Shown: positions 46,968 through 56,031 of the stretch, one piece after another
How positions within the stretch are numbered: position 1 is the first letter of the stretch
Layout: each line of letters starts with the position of its first letter
NCBI RefSeq assembly: GCF_004661485.1
Contig: NZ_PQVH01000008.1
Span: 310,001-374,000 of the forward strand
Origin: Methylotenera oryzisoli
Lineage (GTDB): Bacteria; Pseudomonadota; Gammaproteobacteria; Burkholderiales; Methylophilaceae
Direction of reading: 5' to 3'
Length of the DNA: 64,000 nt
Translations under genes and position numbers: made by a program
Notes under the pieces: model-generated
Databases searched by the model: none
Seen by the model: only the letters and a program-made list of their open reading frames with translations
Told to the model about the DNA's origin: nothing

Positions 46968-49900
46968 ATGTTTCAACAGTGTGCTAATTTATTTGATACA
47001 GTTTTTGAAGACGCAAGCATTGGTATCTGCATAGTCAACTCGCAAGGTCATTTTCAGAAGGTCAATAACTATCTTTGTCAGATTTTAGGTTATTGTCAGT
47101 CAGAATTAATTAACATTTCTCTTGATGAGATTACGTCCAACCACTCATCCGATACAAAGTTAGATTTCAATCAGCAAGTAGCTAGGTCAAACGCCACTCA
47201 ATCATCTATTCAAAATGCATATGTCCATAAAAACGGCAGTGCAGTTTTGATGGAAGTGATTATCTCTCCCATCAAAAATCTTAATGAACAACCGCCATAT
47301 TTTATTGTTCACATGATTGATATTACAGCGCGCAAAACTAACGAAATTAAATTACGGGAAAGTGATGAAAAGCTGCGTACGCTATACGAACTCTCCCCAT
47401 TAGGAATTGCATTAACAGACATACATGGAAACTTCGTAGACTGCAACAGCACTTTTAGTCGTATATGCGGATACAGTAAGGCAGAGTTAAAAGAAACGCC
47501 CTATTGGTCACTTACCCCAAAACATTACGAGGTGAATGAGGTAACGTCTTTAAAAAACACGGGTAAATATGGACCTTATGAAAAAGAATATATTCGTAAA
47601 GATGGAACGCTAGTCCCTATTCGGCTCAATGGAGTAATGCTGACAGATTCCAAAGGTAACGATTTTATATGGTCTTTCATTAAAGACATCTCTGAACAGA
47701 AAGTCTTACAAAAGAATCTTTGCCTCGCATTTACAGCTATTGAAAAAAGTAAAAATGCTTTTTTTTGGATTGGGTCTAACGGAGATGTGAGATTAGCAAA
47801 TGATTTTGCATGCCATAGTCTTGGATATACTAAAGATGAACTGATAGGAAAGTATATTTGGGACTTTGATCCAGATTTCAGTCAAGAAATGCTTGAACCG
47901 GTGTTTAATGAAGTAAAACTAAATGGGTTAGCTACTTTCGAGTCACGTCACATTCGCAAAGATGGCTCTACTTTTTCTGTAGAGATAACAGCTAATTACT
48001 TTACATTTGAAACAGAAGAATTAGTTTTCTGTTCAGTGCTCGACATTACATGCCGTAAACAAGCCGAACGGAGTCTTTTACTCACGCAGTTCGCCATGGA
48101 CCACGCTTCTGTTGCGGTTTATCAATTAGATGCGGATAGTAGGATACTGTATGCAAACGCGGAGGCATGTCGGACCTTAGGATACACCGCAGAAGAGCTA
48201 AGTGTGATGACCGTACCTGACATAGACATTCTTTATAACAAAGAAGAGTGGCCTGGGCATTGGAGAAGTTTGAGTAATTTGAAATCTCTCTCCTTTGAAA
48301 CAATCCATAAGCGCAAGGATGGTAGTACGTTCCCTGCTGAAGTTTCAGCAAACTACATTGCATATGATGACATGGAGTATAACTTTGCGTTTGTACGTGA
48401 CATCAGCGAACGAAAACTTATAGAGAAAGAGATTCAGTTAGCTGCCACCACATTTGAATCTCAAGAGGCGATTATCGTTACCGACGCAGAAGAGAATATA
48501 TTACGCGTCAATCAGGCCTTTACTAAGATTACAGGATTTTCTTCAGAAGAGGTCGTAGGCAACAAACCCTCAATGTTTAGCTCTGGATTTCACGATGAAA
48601 AATTTTATCAGGTCATGCATGAGAAACTCAAAAACGAAGGCTTCTGGCAAGGCGAGGTTTGGGATAAACATAAAAATAATCATATATATCCAAAACTACT
48701 TTCAATCTCCGCAGTTACTGATATCTCAGGGAGTATTAGCCATTACGTAGGAAGCTTTCTCGACATAAGCGAACGCAAGAAAGCTGAGGATGAGATTTAC
48801 AATCTGGCTTATTTTGACTCACTTTCAAAGCTTCCTAATCGACGCTTAATGATTGATAGATTGGACCACGCTTTAGCAGCAAGCTCACGCAGCGGCCAAC
48901 ACGGTGGATTGCTGTATCTCGATATCGACAACTTCAAACATCTAAACGATACTAAGGGACATCATTACGGAGACCTACTTGTAACTCAAATCGCTGATAG
49001 ATTACAGGCTTGTTTGCGTGATTGCGACACTGTTGCTCGTTTTGGTGGCGATGAGTTTATTGTCATGATAGAAAATCTCGGCGAGATACCCGATTTGACT
49101 GCGTCTCATATACAAAGAGTGTGCGACAAAATAGTCGAAGCTTTTAATGCACCATTTTTGCTAGAAGATTTTGAATATTACACATCAGCAAGCGTTGGGA
49201 TGACCATGTTTAATGGTAGAGACAGCGACCGTAAAGAGTTGCTCACTCAGGCTGATATGGCAATGTATGAGGCCAAAAAATCTGGCCGAAATACACAGAA
49301 GTTTTTTGATCCAGTAATGCAGCAAACACTGGATGCACGCGTTGCGCTAGAGCACTCATTACTTAAGGCATTGCCTAATAATGAATTTAAACTTTATTAC
49401 CAACTTCAGGTAGATCATGATGCCCGTCCGGTTGGCGTAGAGGCATTAATACGCTGGATGCATCCGGAACGTGGGCTCGTTCCACCTATGGAGTTCATCC
49501 CTCTTGCAGAAGAGATTCGTCTGATTGTGCCAATTGGAAAATGGGTACTTGAAACCGCATGCGCCCAGCTCAAAGCTTGGGAAAGTACAGATATTGCGAA
49601 TGCTTTATCTATAGCAATCAATGTCAGTGCCTATCATTTTCAGCAGAGTAATTTTGTAGATGAACTGAAAACCATTACTAATCATTATGGCGTTTCTCCC
49701 AATAAACTTAAATTGGAACTCACAGAAAGTATAGTGCTTGGAGATTTGCAGGACGCAATTGTTAAAATGGAACAGTTGAAAGCGCTTGGGTTTATTCTAT
49801 CCATGGATGACTTTGGTACTGGGTACTCTTCTTTAAGTTACTTAAGAAGGCTACCTTTTAATCAACTAAAGATGGATCGCAGTTTTATCATGAACGCACT

Positions 49901-50105
49901 TGAAAATGCTAATGATAGCTTTCTAATTCAGATGGTGACATCAATGGCTGAACAATTTGGTATGGATGTAATTGCTGAAGGCGTTGAGACAGAGCAGCAA
50001 CAGCAACATTTAATAAAACTTGGCTGCAAAGCGTTCCAAGGTTACTTTTTTGGCAGGCCAATGCCGATTAATGAATTGGAAGCAGTATTAAAAAGAAGTA
50101 ATTAA
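46968..50105 (+). CDS. Multi-PAS GGDEF-EAL protein
   Basis: 1045 residues. About five consecutive PAS/PAC domains fill residues 1-615, followed by GGDEF (intact motif at 693-697, RxxD as RDCD upstream) and EAL (signature at 825-827 in GVEALIRWMHPERG). Later EAL residues look conserved (ELTES, MDDFGTGYSSLSYLRRLPF and the AEGVETEQQ motif). It could both make and degrade cyclic-di-GMP; which activity dominates cannot be read. No membrane segment is seen. The gene is convergent with metE. Confidence 0.92.
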   Translation: MFQQCANLFDTVFEDASIGICIVNSQGHFQKVNNYLCQILGYCQSELINISLDEITSNHSSDTKLDFNQQVARSNATQSSIQNAYVHKNGSAVLMEVIISPIKNLNEQPPYFIVHMIDITARKTNEIKLRESDEKLRTLYELSPLGIALTDIHGNFVDCNSTFSRICGYSKAELKETPYWSLTPKHYEVNEVTSLKNTGKYGPYEKEYIRKDGTLVPIRLNGVMLTDSKGNDFIWSFIKDISEQKVLQKNLCLAFTAIEKSKNAFFWIGSNGDVRLANDFACHSLGYTKDELIGKYIWDFDPDFSQEMLEPVFNEVKLNGLATFESRHIRKDGSTFSVEITANYFTFETEELVFCSVLDITCRKQAERSLLLTQFAMDHASVAVYQLDADSRILYANAEACRTLGYTAEELSVMTVPDIDILYNKEEWPGHWRSLSNLKSLSFETIHKRKDGSTFPAEVSANYIAYDDMEYNFAFVRDISERKLIEKEIQLAATTFESQEAIIVTDAEENILRVNQAFTKITGFSSEEVVGNKPSMFSSGFHDEKFYQVMHEKLKNEGFWQGEVWDKHKNNHIYPKLLSISAVTDISGSISHYVGSFLDISERKKAEDEIYNLAYFDSLSKLPNRRLMIDRLDHALAASSRSGQHGGLLYLDIDNFKHLNDTKGHHYGDLLVTQIADRLQACLRDCDTVARFGGDEFIVMIENLGEIPDLTASHIQRVCDKIVEAFNAPFLLEDFEYYTSASVGMTMFNGRDSDRKELLTQADMAMYEAKKSGRNTQKFFDPVMQQTLDARVALEHSLLKALPNNEFKLYYQLQVDHDARPVGVEALIRWMHPERGLVPPMEFIPLAEEIRLIVPIGKWVLETACAQLKAWESTDIANALSIAINVSAYHFQQSNFVDELKTITNHYGVSPNKLKLELTESIVLGDLQDAIVKMEQLKALGFILSMDDFGTGYSSLSYLRRLPFNQLKMDRSFIMNALENANDSFLIQMVTSMAEQFGMDVIAEGVETEQQQQHLIKLGCKAFQGYFFGRPMPINELEAVLKRSN

Positions 50106-50171
50106 CCAAAGACTCTTTTGAGAACTACCTAATACTTATACATTTTGGAACTCACCCGCTAATAAGCCAGA

Positions 50172-50207
50172 GCTGTGCGTAGCATCCTAATGCACACCAC
50201 GCACAGC
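50172..50207. repeat. Hairpin between convergent genes
   Basis: GCTGTGCGT (50172-50180) pairs exactly with ACGCACAGC (50199-50207) around 18 nt. It lies 13 bp beyond the metE stop and after the multi-PAS gene. There is no T-run on either side, so any terminator role is uncertain. Confidence 0.45.
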
Positions 50208-50219
50208 AAGCTAATGATA

Positions 50220-52511
50220 TTAAACCATGGCACGCAGCGTTTTGGCGGCTGCAACCATGTTAGCCAATGCAGGCAACACCTCTGACCATTGCCGAGTTTT
50301 CAGACCGCAATCCGGGTTAACCCATAAACGTTCAGCAGGCACACGCTCGGCAGCTTTCTTCATTAATTGAACAATCTGCTCTTGCGTCGGAATATTAGGC
50401 GAGTGAATATCGTACACACCAGGCCCAATCTCATTTGGGTAGTTGAAGTTGTCAAAAGCATCTAATAACTCCATATCTGAACGTGAAGTCTCTATCGTAA
50501 TGACATCCGCGTCCATATCCGCAATCGCCGCAATAATGTCGTTGAACTCGGAATAACACATATGCGTATGAATCTGTGTTTCATCCTGCACGCCGTTGGC
50601 AGTAATACGGAATGATTCCACCGCCCAATTCAGGTATTCTTTCCACTGCGATTTACGTAGTGGCAGACCTTCACGTAAAGCCGCTTCATCAATCTGAATC
50701 ACGTTGATACCTGCTTGTTCTAAATCCAGCACCTCCTCCCGAATCGCCAATGCCAACTGGTAGCAACTCACTGCACGTGGCTGATCATCACGCACAAAAG
50801 ACCAGTTAAGGATAGTTACCGGGCCAGTCAACATGCCTTTCATGGGCTTGCTAGTCAATGATTGGGCATATTTAATCCACCCTACCGTCATGGCTTGCGG
50901 GCGGCTAATATCACCAAACAAAATAGGGGGTTTAACACATCTTGAACCATAAGACTGCACCCAACCAAATTGACTAAATGCATAACCGCTTAATTGCTCG
51001 CCAAAGTACTCCACCATATCATTACGCTCAGCTTCACCGTGCACCAGTACATCCAGCCCAAGCGCTTCCTGCTCGCGAACACTACGCTCTATTTCTGCTT
51101 TCATCGCTAGCTGATAATCAGCATAATCCAGCTCACTAGATTTAAATTGGCTGCGGGCCAAACGGATTTCCGCTGTCTGTGGAAATGAGCCGATAGTCGT
51201 TGTTGGGTACTTTGGCAAATTGAGTAATGCAGCTTGTTTACTGGCCCGCTGTGCGTATACATTCTGACGTTGACCAAGTTGTGGCGTTAGCTTACCCAAT
51301 GCCTCTCTAACCGCTGGGTTATGCACACGTTGTGAATGACGGCGAGCTTCAAGTGCCGCATGATTGGTTGCCAACCGCTCCTTAACTGCCTCGCGCCCAT
51401 GATTTAAGGCTACCGATAAAATGTGCAGCTCTTCTAACTTTTGCTTGGCAAACGCCAGCCAAGATTGAATCTCAGCATCCAGCTGATGCTCGCTGTCCAA
51501 ATCTACCGGTACGTGTAGCAAAGAGCAAGAAGGTGCAATCCATAAGCGCTCACCTAAACGCTGAGCCAATGGCTCCAGCCAGTCTAATGTAGCGGTCAGG
51601 TCAGTTTTCCAAATATTACGGCCATTTACCACACCAATAGAAAGCACTTTATGAGAAGGCAGCATACCAATCAGAGGTAATATTTCATGACGGGCATTAA
51701 TAGCATCTACGTGCAGGCCTGCAACCGGAAGATTGGCAGCCAAATATTGGTTATCGGCTAATTGACCGAAATATGTTGCTAATAACAATTTGACGCGACT
51801 GCTCTTCAATTGGTGATATGCGAGATTAAATGCATGTTGCCAATCAGCATCCAGCTCAGTCACCAAAATAGGCTCATCAATCTGTACCCACTCAACCCCT
51901 TGTGCTGCTAAAGCTTCCAGCAACTCCACATACACTTGCACCAATTGAGGCAACAACGCTAATCGGTCTGAATTATCTTTGGCCTTACCAATAGCAAGAT
52001 AAGTCACTGGACCAATAATTACCGGCTTGGCCTTAACATTCAGCGCTTGTGCTTCAGCCAGTTGCTCCAGCAAGTTTGTAGCATTCAGTTTGAACGTGGT
52101 AGTTGCAGTGAATTCAGGCACGATATAGTGATAATTGGTATCAAACCATTTGGTCATCTCACCAGCTGCCACACCTCCACAGCATTGTGCATGGTCATCA
52201 TCAGATTGTGCTGAGCGGCCACGTGCAACACGGAAATAGTTATCTAATTGGTCACCATGGAAGCCTATTACACGCTCGGGTAAATGACCAAGCGTAAATG
52301 ACATATCTAACACCTGGTCGTAAAAAGAAAAGTCGCCCACGGGCGATAAATCTAATGCTGATTGCAGGCTCCAGTGACGCTGGCGCAGATCTTTACCAAG
52401 TGCCTTCAATGTGTCACGTGTCGATTGTCCTTTCCAGTAAGACTCCAGTGCAAATTTCAGCTCTCGCTTTGCCCCTATGCGTGGAAAACCAAGATTGTGT
52501 GTAGATACCAT
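50220..52511 (-). CDS. metE: Cobalamin-independent methionine synthase
   Basis: About 763 residues, full-length MetE with two barrel halves. It starts [20 protein letters not shown]. The zinc and homocysteine site is visible as [11 protein letters not shown] (His and Cys) and NPDCGLKTR (Cys). It transfers methyl from methyltetrahydropteroyl-triglutamate to homocysteine without B12. The frame is open from 52526, but AGGA spacing points to the ATG at 52511 or the one just before it (52514). It is divergent from metR. Confidence 0.97.
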   Translation of the reverse strand: MVSTHNLGFPRIGAKRELKFALESYWKGQSTRDTLKALGKDLRQRHWSLQSALDLSPVGDFSFYDQVLDMSFTLGHLPERVIGFHGDQLDNYFRVARGRSAQSDDDHAQCCGGVAAGEMTKWFDTNYHYIVPEFTATTTFKLNATNLLEQLAEAQALNVKAKPVIIGPVTYLAIGKAKDNSDRLALLPQLVQVYVELLEALAAQGVEWVQIDEPILVTELDADWQHAFNLAYHQLKSSRVKLLLATYFGQLADNQYLAANLPVAGLHVDAINARHEILPLIGMLPSHKVLSIGVVNGRNIWKTDLTATLDWLEPLAQRLGERLWIAPSCSLLHVPVDLDSEHQLDAEIQSWLAFAKQKLEELHILSVALNHGREAVKERLATNHAALEARRHSQRVHNPAVREALGKLTPQLGQRQNVYAQRASKQAALLNLPKYPTTTIGSFPQTAEIRLARSQFKSSELDYADYQLAMKAEIERSVREQEALGLDVLVHGEAERNDMVEYFGEQLSGYAFSQFGWVQSYGSRCVKPPILFGDISRPQAMTVGWIKYAQSLTSKPMKGMLTGPVTILNWSFVRDDQPRAVSCYQLALAIREEVLDLEQAGINVIQIDEAALREGLPLRKSQWKEYLNWAVESFRITANGVQDETQIHTHMCYSEFNDIIAAIADMDADVITIETSRSDMELLDAFDNFNYPNEIGPGVYDIHSPNIPTQEQIVQLMKKAAERVPAERLWVNPDCGLKTRQWSEVLPALANMVAAAKTLRAMV

Positions 52512-52514
52512 CAT

Positions 52515-52613
52515 AATTCCTATCATTTTGAAAGATGCTGAATTTTATAAAGAGCAATCAATGAAGTAAAATGGTAATATTTCAACAATCAATTAATTTT
52601 ATTCATACATAAA
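52515..52613. promoter_or_regulatory. metE/metR divergent control region
   Basis: About 100 bp of AT-rich DNA separates the two divergent genes. It holds TGAA/TTCA half-sites (for example TGAAG at 52562 and TTTCA at 52580) of the kind MetR uses, though not with the exact TGAA-N5-TTCA spacing. MetR control of both genes is the expected arrangement. It is too short for a cobalamin riboswitch. Confidence 0.4.
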
Positions 52614-53501
52614 ATGTTAGAACGTATCCATTTAGCGATTATTCGTGAGGTTGATCGACAAGGGTCACTGACTGCGGCCGCCAATACCTTGTGCCTAACA
52701 CAATCTGCATTAAGCCATTCGATCAAAAAATTAGAACAGCAGTTAGATACAGACATCTGGTTACGTGAAGGTCGAAGCTTACGCCCGACTCAAGCCGGGC
52801 AATATTTGCTGGCAGTCGCTAATCGTGTATTACCGCAGCTATCGTTAGCAGAAGAACAACTGCGACAGTTTGCCCAAGGCGAGCGTGGGACGTTACGGAT
52901 TGGCATGGAATGCCATCCTTGCTACCAATGGTTACTGAAAGTGGTCTCGCCCTATTTAGAAGCATGGCCAGACGTGGATGTAGACGTTAAACAGAAGTTT
53001 CAATTTGGCGGCATAGGTGCACTGTTTGGTTATGAAATTGATATGCTGGTCACACCAGACCCGCTATATAAACCAGGACTGCATTTCGAGCCGGTGTTTG
53101 ATTATGAGCAAGTATTGGTCGTTAGTCGACATCATCACTTGGCTAAGCAAAGCTATGTAGAGCCTGAGCAATTAAGCCATGAAACACTGATTACTTATCC
53201 GGTAGAGATTAATCGATTAGACATTTACAACCAGTTTCTACAGCCAGCAGGCATCCATCCTAAAAGCCACAAAACGATTGAAACAACCGACATCATGTTG
53301 CAAATGGTTGCCTCTAACCGCGGCGTTGCTGCCCTGCCGAGATGGCTCGTAGAAAAGTATGCGCATGAAATAGCCATCGCACCAGTACAGCTAGGGCAAC
53401 GAGGTATTGCTAAACAAATTTTTCTAGGTGCACGAGAGGCTGATGTGAATATAGACTATTTAAAAGCATTTTTCCAAACAGCTCGGTCTGCCCCTTTTTA
53501 A
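52614..53501 (+). CDS. metR: LysR-type regulator MetR
   Basis: 295 residues. An N-terminal winged helix-turn-helix (TAAANTLCLTQSALSHSIKKLEQQ) is followed by a periplasmic-binding-like effector domain. The opening MLERIHLAIIREVDRQGSLT and divergent position next to metE identify it as MetR, which activates metE with homocysteine as co-effector. The length is standard for the family. Confidence 0.93.
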   Translation: MLERIHLAIIREVDRQGSLTAAANTLCLTQSALSHSIKKLEQQLDTDIWLREGRSLRPTQAGQYLLAVANRVLPQLSLAEEQLRQFAQGERGTLRIGMECHPCYQWLLKVVSPYLEAWPDVDVDVKQKFQFGGIGALFGYEIDMLVTPDPLYKPGLHFEPVFDYEQVLVVSRHHHLAKQSYVEPEQLSHETLITYPVEINRLDIYNQFLQPAGIHPKSHKTIETTDIMLQMVASNRGVAALPRWLVEKYAHEIAIAPVQLGQRGIAKQIFLGAREADVNIDYLKAFFQTARSAPF

Positions 53502-53640
53502 GTAAACAAATCTAATCACAAACGACTAATGACTTGCTACTGCATAAACTTGGCAATACTCTGTAACTTTAGTCAACACTTCAAATTTAAGCCCGTCCAT
53601 TTAAATTTTACTCATATAGAAGAGTCACCTATAAATCTGT

Positions 53641-53669
53641 TTGCAATTTTTAAAATATATTAATAGAAT
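53641..53669 (+). promoter_or_regulatory. Probable promoter of the GAF-GGDEF-EAL gene
   Basis: TTGCAA (53641-53646) and TAGAAT (53664-53669) are 17 bp apart, followed by a roughly 70-nt leader and AAGGAGA before the ATG at 53741. Confidence 0.45.
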
Positions 53670-53740
53670 CAACTGTGTTCGGCTCCGTGCCAAGAATGAA
53701 AAATTATTCTGGCTACGAATAAAAATAAAGGAGACCTTGG

Positions 53741-55927
53741 ATGAGATGTCCGGCGATACTACAGACCGAGTCAGAGAGACTAACTGCTTTATCGAACCAT
53801 GGATTAGATGACGAAAGTCTGATTCCAAACTTGGACCCTGTTGTTCATATTGCAGCACGCATGTTCGGCATGCCGGTAGCTGCGGTCAATATGATCGGAA
53901 GCGACCATGTCTTTTTTGCGGCTCATGTTGGCGCTGGCAAATTTGATATGAGCCGCGATGTCTCTTTCTGCGCTCACACGATCAATCAACCAGACGTAAT
54001 GGTCGTACCAGATGCCACCTTGGATGAGCGTTTTCATGATAACCCTTTAGTCACCGGCGAAATCAATCTTCGCTTCTATGCAGGTGTTCCGCTCTTTTCT
54101 CCAGAAGGATTAGCGCTTGGTGCACTTTGCATTGTAGACAATCAACCACATACAGACTTCTCTGCGAGTGATCAATTAAGACTACAAGAGCTTGCCAAAA
54201 TGGCATCGGACAGGCTGGAATTACGCCGTATTGAAGTGAGCGGTAATAAATCTAGGCCAAATTTTGAAGAATATGCAGGCAACTCCACCACCCCAGTCGT
54301 GTGGTTTGACCAAACGCTTCGCATCACTGCATGGAACAATGCAGCGGCTCAATCCCATGGCTATAGTTTAGAAGAAGGTATAGGTAAACCTGTTGAGCAA
54401 TTGATGCCAGAACGCTCTCGCCCCATCTTCCATGAAATCATCAACAAAGCGATAACTGCAGGATCCTTAGACGATCTGGTTATTCCATCAGAGATCAATG
54501 GCCTGCGTAAAGATGGCACACAATTCATTCTAGGTTTCTCACTATTTAGTTGGAAAGACGCTGGCGGTATTAAATTTGAGGCTGTGCTTAAAGATATTAC
54601 AGCACAACGTCTTGAAGAAATTGAGCTCCACCAGCAAGCAAACATCGACCCATTAACTGGGCTGGGAAATCGTGGCAGCTTTTACCGCGCTGTAGAGTCA
54701 GCAATGATTACACCATCGCCGATGACAGTGCTGATGATTGACCTTGACGGCTTTAAGGATGTAAACGATACCCTGGGCGATGCAGCCGGAGATACCATTC
54801 TAAAAGAAGTATCAAACCGGCTGCTCAAACTGGTCGATACCGTAGGTGTTGCCGCGAGGATAGGCGGTGATGAGTTTGCTATCATGTGGCCGCACATGAC
54901 TGACCCTGGCCTTGCGACACAACTAGCCGAGGCCGCTGTTGCAACCATCGCAATCCCCATCAATGTTGATGGGCAAGAAGTACGGGTAGCCGCAAGTTGT
55001 GGTATTGCAATTGCTCCTAAACAAGCGCAAGAAGCATTAGAGTTAGTCAGTAACGCAGACTTAGCCTTATTTAAAGCTAAAAGTATTGGCCGCGGGCAAG
55101 TTTTTCTTTTTGTCACGGCTTTACGTCTTGAAGCAGTTGTGCGTCGTCTTTATGCTTTGGAGCTACATCGGGCTGTCGATGATGGCGAGTTTCTGCTGTT
55201 TTATCAACCACAGGTTGATTTAATCACAGGCGAAATCACAGGTGCCGAAGCCTTGCTACGCTGGCATCACCCTGAAAGGGGCATATTATCGCCAATTGCC
55301 TTTCTACCAGCATTGGAACGCGGTACTTTAGCCGCAACTGTCGGGACATGGGTACTGGATGAAGCTTGCGCACAAGCTGCATATTGGCGTAGAAACGGCT
55401 CACCTAACCTACGCATGGGCGTTAACCTCTTCGGTGCCCAATTTCATGTCGGCAACCTAGTGACTGAGGTAATAGAAGCATTAGAACGGCACGGCTTGCC
55501 ACCAGAAGCACTAGAGTTGGAGATTACCGAAACTATCGCACCGGATAACGATGACGTCGTGCTTAACTGCCTCCATCAGCTGTACAACTATGGCGTTGGT
55601 ATCGCCTTGGATGATTTTGGTACCGGCTATGCCTCATTAAGCTTACTCAAGACCTACCCATTAACGCGCATCAAGATCGACCAATCATTTGTACATGGCA
55701 TGCTAGAACACGAGCAAGACGCTTCTGTGATTCGTGCCACTTTAGATATAGCACGCAGTTTTAGATTAGAAACCATTGCAGAAGGCATAGAAACAGAAAG
55801 CCAACGATACTACTTACTTGAAAAAGAATGCATGGAAGGACAAGGCTACCTGTTCGGGAAGCCTATCCCCGCAGCACAGTTCTCTGCATTAATTGAGTCC
55901 AATAAACGCTCTAAAGCGTTTGCCTAA
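53741..55927 (+). CDS. GAF-PAS-GGDEF-EAL protein
   Basis: 728 residues: GAF (about 25-170), PAS (about 185-290), GGDEF (300-465, motif intact at 375-379) and EAL (480-728, signature at 503-505). The RxxD inhibitory site is absent at its usual place before GGDEF (LVDTVGVAARI instead), so feedback inhibition may be lost. EAL residues such as ELEITET, LDDFGTGYASLSLLKTYPL and AEGIETESQ are in place. The GAF domain resembles that of the protein at 44509. It is cytoplasmic. AAGGAGA gives a strong ribosome binding site. Confidence 0.92.
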   Translation: MRCPAILQTESERLTALSNHGLDDESLIPNLDPVVHIAARMFGMPVAAVNMIGSDHVFFAAHVGAGKFDMSRDVSFCAHTINQPDVMVVPDATLDERFHDNPLVTGEINLRFYAGVPLFSPEGLALGALCIVDNQPHTDFSASDQLRLQELAKMASDRLELRRIEVSGNKSRPNFEEYAGNSTTPVVWFDQTLRITAWNNAAAQSHGYSLEEGIGKPVEQLMPERSRPIFHEIINKAITAGSLDDLVIPSEINGLRKDGTQFILGFSLFSWKDAGGIKFEAVLKDITAQRLEEIELHQQANIDPLTGLGNRGSFYRAVESAMITPSPMTVLMIDLDGFKDVNDTLGDAAGDTILKEVSNRLLKLVDTVGVAARIGGDEFAIMWPHMTDPGLATQLAEAAVATIAIPINVDGQEVRVAASCGIAIAPKQAQEALELVSNADLALFKAKSIGRGQVFLFVTALRLEAVVRRLYALELHRAVDDGEFLLFYQPQVDLITGEITGAEALLRWHHPERGILSPIAFLPALERGTLAATVGTWVLDEACAQAAYWRRNGSPNLRMGVNLFGAQFHVGNLVTEVIEALERHGLPPEALELEITETIAPDNDDVVLNCLHQLYNYGVGIALDDFGTGYASLSLLKTYPLTRIKIDQSFVHGMLEHEQDASVIRATLDIARSFRLETIAEGIETESQRYYLLEKECMEGQGYLFGKPIPAAQFSALIESNKRSKAFA

Positions 55928-56031
55928 GGTAATCAACTATCTGTATATCACCAGTAAGCATCGAATAAAGTGAACAAAAGATAGCAGCATACTGCGCCCA
56001 GGCATTACGTGCCAACCTCCGCCACTGCAAA

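Noticed and set aside
52515-52613. Cobalamin riboswitch before metE
   Set aside because: The divergent gap is about 100 bp, far shorter than the aptamer, and no B12-box is seen.
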